Positions 61,167-64,000 of a DNA stretch of 64,000 bases are shown here, piece after piece. Positions within the stretch are counted from its first letter, which is position 1. Every line of letters begins with the position of its first letter. The notes under the pieces were generated by a model, which was not told the DNA's origin, made no database searches, and was given only the letters and a program-made list of their open reading frames with translations. This stretch comes from Duganella aceris (GTDB taxonomy: Bacteria; Pseudomonadota; Gammaproteobacteria; Burkholderiales; Burkholderiaceae_D), in contig NZ_JAADJT010000001.1 of assembly GCF_011090165.1 (NCBI RefSeq), positions 62,001 through 126,000 on the forward strand, in the 5' to 3' direction. The position numbers and the translations under genes are program-made.

Positions 61167-64000
61167 TTGCTCCACTGCCGTCCGCGCTTTCGCCAGGTTT
61201 CCTGGCATCGCCTGCCGTTCAGGCTGGCGGTGTGCGCGCTCGCCCTGGCCTGCGGCCTGCGGCCGGCGACGGCGGCGGAAAAAGTCTCGATCCAGCTCAA
61301 ATGGCAGCACCAGTTCCAGTTCGCCGGCTACTACGCCGCGCAGGACCAGGGCTATTACCGCGACGCCGGCCTCGATGTCACGCTGCTGGAAGCCTCGCCC
61401 GGCAAGGATCCGCTGCAACACGTCACCGAAGGCCGGGCCCAGTACGGCGTCGGCAACAGCACGCTGCTGCTGGCGCGCGGCATGGGTCAGCCGGTGGTGG
61501 TGCTGGCCACGGTGTTCCAGCACTCGCCCGCCGCGCTGCTGCGCCGTCGCGGCGCCGACGGCAAGCCGATTCCCTGGCCCGGCAGCCGCATCATGATGGC
61601 GCCGAATAACGAAGAACTGACGGTGATGCTGAAAAAGCAGGGCGTGCGCATCGACAGCCTGTACCACCTGGCACACAGCCAGAACCTGGACGACCTGGTC
61701 GAAGCGCGGGTCGACGCCATGTCGGCCTACGTCACCGAAGCGCCGTATCTGCTGGACCGGCTGCACCTCGCCTACGAGACCATGTCGCCGCGCAGCTACG
61801 GCCTGGATTTCTACGGCGACGCGCTGTACACCACCGAGAGCGAATTGCGCGAGCACCCGGCGCGCGCCGCCGCGCTGCGCGAAGCGACGCTGCGCGGCTG
61901 GCGCTACGCGATGGCGCACCCGGGCGAGATCACCGACCTGATACGCGCCCGCTATCCGGAACGCAAAAGCCGCGAGCACCTGATGTTCGAAGCGCAGCGC
62001 ATCGCGCCGCTGCTGGAGCAGGGCCTGATCGAACTTGGCTACAGCAATCCGGAACGCTGGCGCGCGCTGGCCCGCGCCTACGGCGAGCAAGGCATGCTGC
62101 CGGCCGATTTCAAGCTGGACGGCTTCCTGTACCAGCCGCCGGACGGCGATCTGCTGCTGCGCTACGGCGGCGCCACGCTGGGCGGCGCGCTGGCGCTGAT
62201 GCTGGTGGTCTCGCTGTTCGGCGCGCTGCGCCTGCGCCGCCAGGCCGACCAGCTGCGCGCCGCGCGCGCGGAACTGGGCGGCGCCGAGCGCATGGCCAGC
62301 TTCGCGCTGGAAGGCTCGGGCGCCGGCATGTGGGAATGGCGCCTCGCCAGCGGCGCGCTGAAGCTGTCGCCGCGCTACTGCGAGCTGCTGGGCTACGCCC
62401 CCGCACAGTTCCAGCCGACGCTCGACGAGTGGCAACAGCATGTGCACCCGGACGACCGCGACCGCGTCGAGCGCACCATCCGCGCCTACCTGGACAGCGA
62501 CGGCGGCAACGGCGGCAACATCCACAGCGAGCACCGCATGCGCACCGCCGACGGCGGCTGGATCTGGGTGCTGGCGCGCGGCATGGTCATCGAACGCGAT
62601 CCCGCCGGCCGGCCGCTGCGCGCCGCCGGCACCATGGCCGACATCAGCGAGCGCGCCGCCGCCGAGGAACGGCGCATGTGGGCCGTGGTCGACGCCACGC
62701 CGGGCGCGGTGCTGGTCGCCGACAAGGGCGGCCGCGTGCGCTACGCCAATCTCGCCTGCGCCGCCAGCTTCGGCTACGACGGCGACCACCTGCTGGCCGG
62801 CCGCTCGGTCGAGCAGCTGACGCCGGAAGCGATGCGCAGCAACGGCCGCGCGCGCGAGCTGTTCACGCGCCCCCGGCAGCCGGGCCGCGTGCTGTACGCC
62901 ATCCGCGCCGACGGCACCACCTTCCCGGCGATGGTGCACATCGCGCCGGTGGAGCTGTCCGGCCAGGACCTGATGATCATGACGCTGCGCGACATGACCC
63001 AGCGCCAGCGCGCCGAGGAAGCGCTGCAGGCCAGCTCGGAACGCTACCGCCAGATCGTGCAGACCGCCGCCGAAGGCATCTGGATGACCAACGCCGACGA
63101 CCGCACCACCTTCGTCAATCCGACCCTGGCGCACATGCTGGACTACGACATCGAGCAGATGATGGGCCGCGCCATGACCGACTTCATGGACGACGCCGGC
63201 CGCGCGCTGCTCAAGCAGCATATGCAGCACCGCCTGTCCGGCGAAGCCAGCCAGGGCGACGTCTGCTTCCTGCGCCGCGACGGCAGCAGCGTCTGGTGCC
63301 TGCTGTCGACCACCGTGGTCAACTCGGACGCCGGCCATTACGCCGGCACGCTGGCGATGCTGACCGATATCACCGCGCGGCGCCAGGCCGAAGGCGCGCT
63401 GCGCGACTCCAGCCAGCGCCTGGCGTCGATCTTCAACGCCGTCACCAACGGGCTGGTGATGGTGGACGGCGGCGGCGTCATCCTGGAGCGCAACGCCGCC
63501 GCCACCCGCATGCTGGCGCACACCGCCGACATCGACGGCGACGGCCTGTGGCGCGGCGTGCGCGAGGACGGCACGCCGTTCGACCTGGCCAGCCATCCGG
63601 TGCGGCTGGCGCTGGTGATGGGCATGTCGGTGCGCGACGTGGTGATGGGCCTGGCCCAGCCCGACGGCGCGCTGCACTGGCTGTCGGTCAACGCCGAACC
63701 CATCCCCGACCAGGCGGGCGCGGTGCAGCTGGTGGTGGCCAGCCTGACCGACATCACCGACCGCAAGCGCGGCGAGGACGCGCTGCGCGAATTGAACGAG
63801 CATCTGGAGGAACGGGTCGCGATCCGCACCGGCGAGCTGGAACACGCGCGCCAGGTGGCCGAGGAGGCCAGCCAGACCAAGGGCCAGTTCCTGGCCAATA
63901 TGAGCCACGAGATCCGCACCCCGATGAACGGCGTGATCGGCATGGCCTACCTGGCGCTGAAGACCGACCTCGATCCGCGCCAGCGCGACTATCTGGAAAA
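61167..64000 (+). CDS. NMT1/THI5-like, multi-PAS sensor histidine kinase (3' end beyond window)
   Basis: An incomplete gene of at least 944 codons. Start: TTG at 61167 with AAGGAAG 4 bases upstream and a signal peptide following ([18 protein letters not shown]). Residues 35-300 form an NMT1/THI5-like periplasmic binding domain ([20 protein letters not shown]). A membrane helix lies at about 330-352, then four PAS modules (about 374, 502, 624, 749), and a HisKA domain with the phospho-acceptor H914 in [11 protein letters not shown]. The C-terminal ATPase and any receiver domains are outside. It likely senses a pyrimidine- or amine-like ligand; no ligand can be named. Confidence 0.88.
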   Translation, partial: MLHCRPRFRQVSWHRLPFRLAVCALALACGLRPATAAEKVSIQLKWQHQFQFAGYYAAQDQGYYRDAGLDVTLLEASPGKDPLQHVTEGRAQYGVGNSTLLLARGMGQPVVVLATVFQHSPAALLRRRGADGKPIPWPGSRIMMAPNNEELTVMLKKQGVRIDSLYHLAHSQNLDDLVEARVDAMSAYVTEAPYLLDRLHLAYETMSPRSYGLDFYGDALYTTESELREHPARAAALREATLRGWRYAMAHPGEITDLIRARYPERKSREHLMFEAQRIAPLLEQGLIELGYSNPERWRALARAYGEQGMLPADFKLDGFLYQPPDGDLLLRYGGATLGGALALMLVVSLFGALRLRRQADQLRAARAELGGAERMASFALEGSGAGMWEWRLASGALKLSPRYCELLGYAPAQFQPTLDEWQQHVHPDDRDRVERTIRAYLDSDGGNGGNIHSEHRMRTADGGWIWVLARGMVIERDPAGRPLRAAGTMADISERAAAEERRMWAVVDATPGAVLVADKGGRVRYANLACAASFGYDGDHLLAGRSVEQLTPEAMRSNGRARELFTRPRQPGRVLYAIRADGTTFPAMVHIAPVELSGQDLMIMTLRDMTQRQRAEEALQASSERYRQIVQTAAEGIWMTNADDRTTFVNPTLAHMLDYDIEQMMGRAMTDFMDDAGRALLKQHMQHRLSGEASQGDVCFLRRDGSSVWCLLSTTVVNSDAGHYAGTLAMLTDITARRQAEGALRDSSQRLASIFNAVTNGLVMVDGGGVILERNAAATRMLAHTADIDGDGLWRGVREDGTPFDLASHPVRLALVMGMSVRDVVMGLAQPDGALHWLSVNAEPIPDQAGAVQLVVASLTDITDRKRGEDALRELNEHLEERVAIRTGELEHARQVAEEASQTKGQFLANMSHEIRTPMNGVIGMAYLALKTDLDPRQRDYLE

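Noticed and set aside
61116..63908. A 930-codon minus-strand frame opposite the sensor kinase
   Set aside because: The plus-strand kinase has recognisable binding, PAS and HisKA domains that continue past the window edge.

Overview
The window is high-GC and very gene-dense. It suggests a betaproteobacterium of the Burkholderiales, most likely Oxalobacteraceae (Massilia, Duganella or Janthinobacterium group). That placement rests on the style of the paa and hut operons, the GC-rich codon use, the DUF615/Mog/Ada/MsbA homologues and the palindromic intergenic elements. It is an inference, because no rRNA is present. I see no tRNA, rRNA, transposase, integrase or CRISPR array.

Layout. 1-3944: the end of argH, a secreted M4 metalloprotease and an M24 peptidase. 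3951-17361: a 12-gene phenylacetate operon on the minus strand, transcribed paaA-B-C-D-E-G-H-I-K-J-Y-Z, with the divergent repressor gene paaX and overlapping divergent promoters. It converts phenylacetate to phenylacetyl-CoA (PaaK), epoxidises the ring (PaaABCE, PaaD), isomerises it (PaaG), opens it (PaaZ) and carries out beta-oxidation (PaaJ, PaaH), with the thioesterases PaaI and PaaY as safety valves. paaF is not in the cluster. 17358-24369: a DUF4160/DUF2442 pair, an M14 carboxypeptidase, a lipoprotein hydrolase, an unusual small gene behind an array of GCCTAT boxes, pmbA, and the yjgA-mog-esterase run. 24377-31285: two striking perfect palindromes between convergent genes, then a minus-strand cluster of a divergent KamA-type radical SAM enzyme, an MFS transporter, a prolyl-4-hydroxylase-like oxygenase and a fumarylacetoacetate-hydrolase-fold enzyme. 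31421-45478: Cache plus chemotaxis receptor, DNA repair glycosylases, HDOD protein, large lipoproteins, acetyltransferases, EamA exporter and a fused substrate-binding/permease ABC protein. 45514-52737: the hut operon (hutU-H-G-F-D-I, formylglutamate branch) behind a promoter with a HutC-like operator. 52835-60936: an exported amidohydrolase, msbA, a TetR/SDR pair, ada with a 2OG oxygenase, and hutC, which lies 7.5 kb from its operon. 61167-64000: an NMT1-like/PAS/histidine kinase that runs off the window.

Recurring themes. Alanine/proline-rich low-complexity insertions appear in at least six otherwise conserved proteins; the paaI one is built from a perfect 78-bp tandem duplication. Convergent genes often abut or overlap with no room for a terminator. 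The most promising undescribed items are the KamA/MFS/P4H cluster, the autoregulation-like box array in front of the gene at 20588, the orphan betaine/histidine-type SBP-permease fusion attached to hut, and the long intergenic palindromes.
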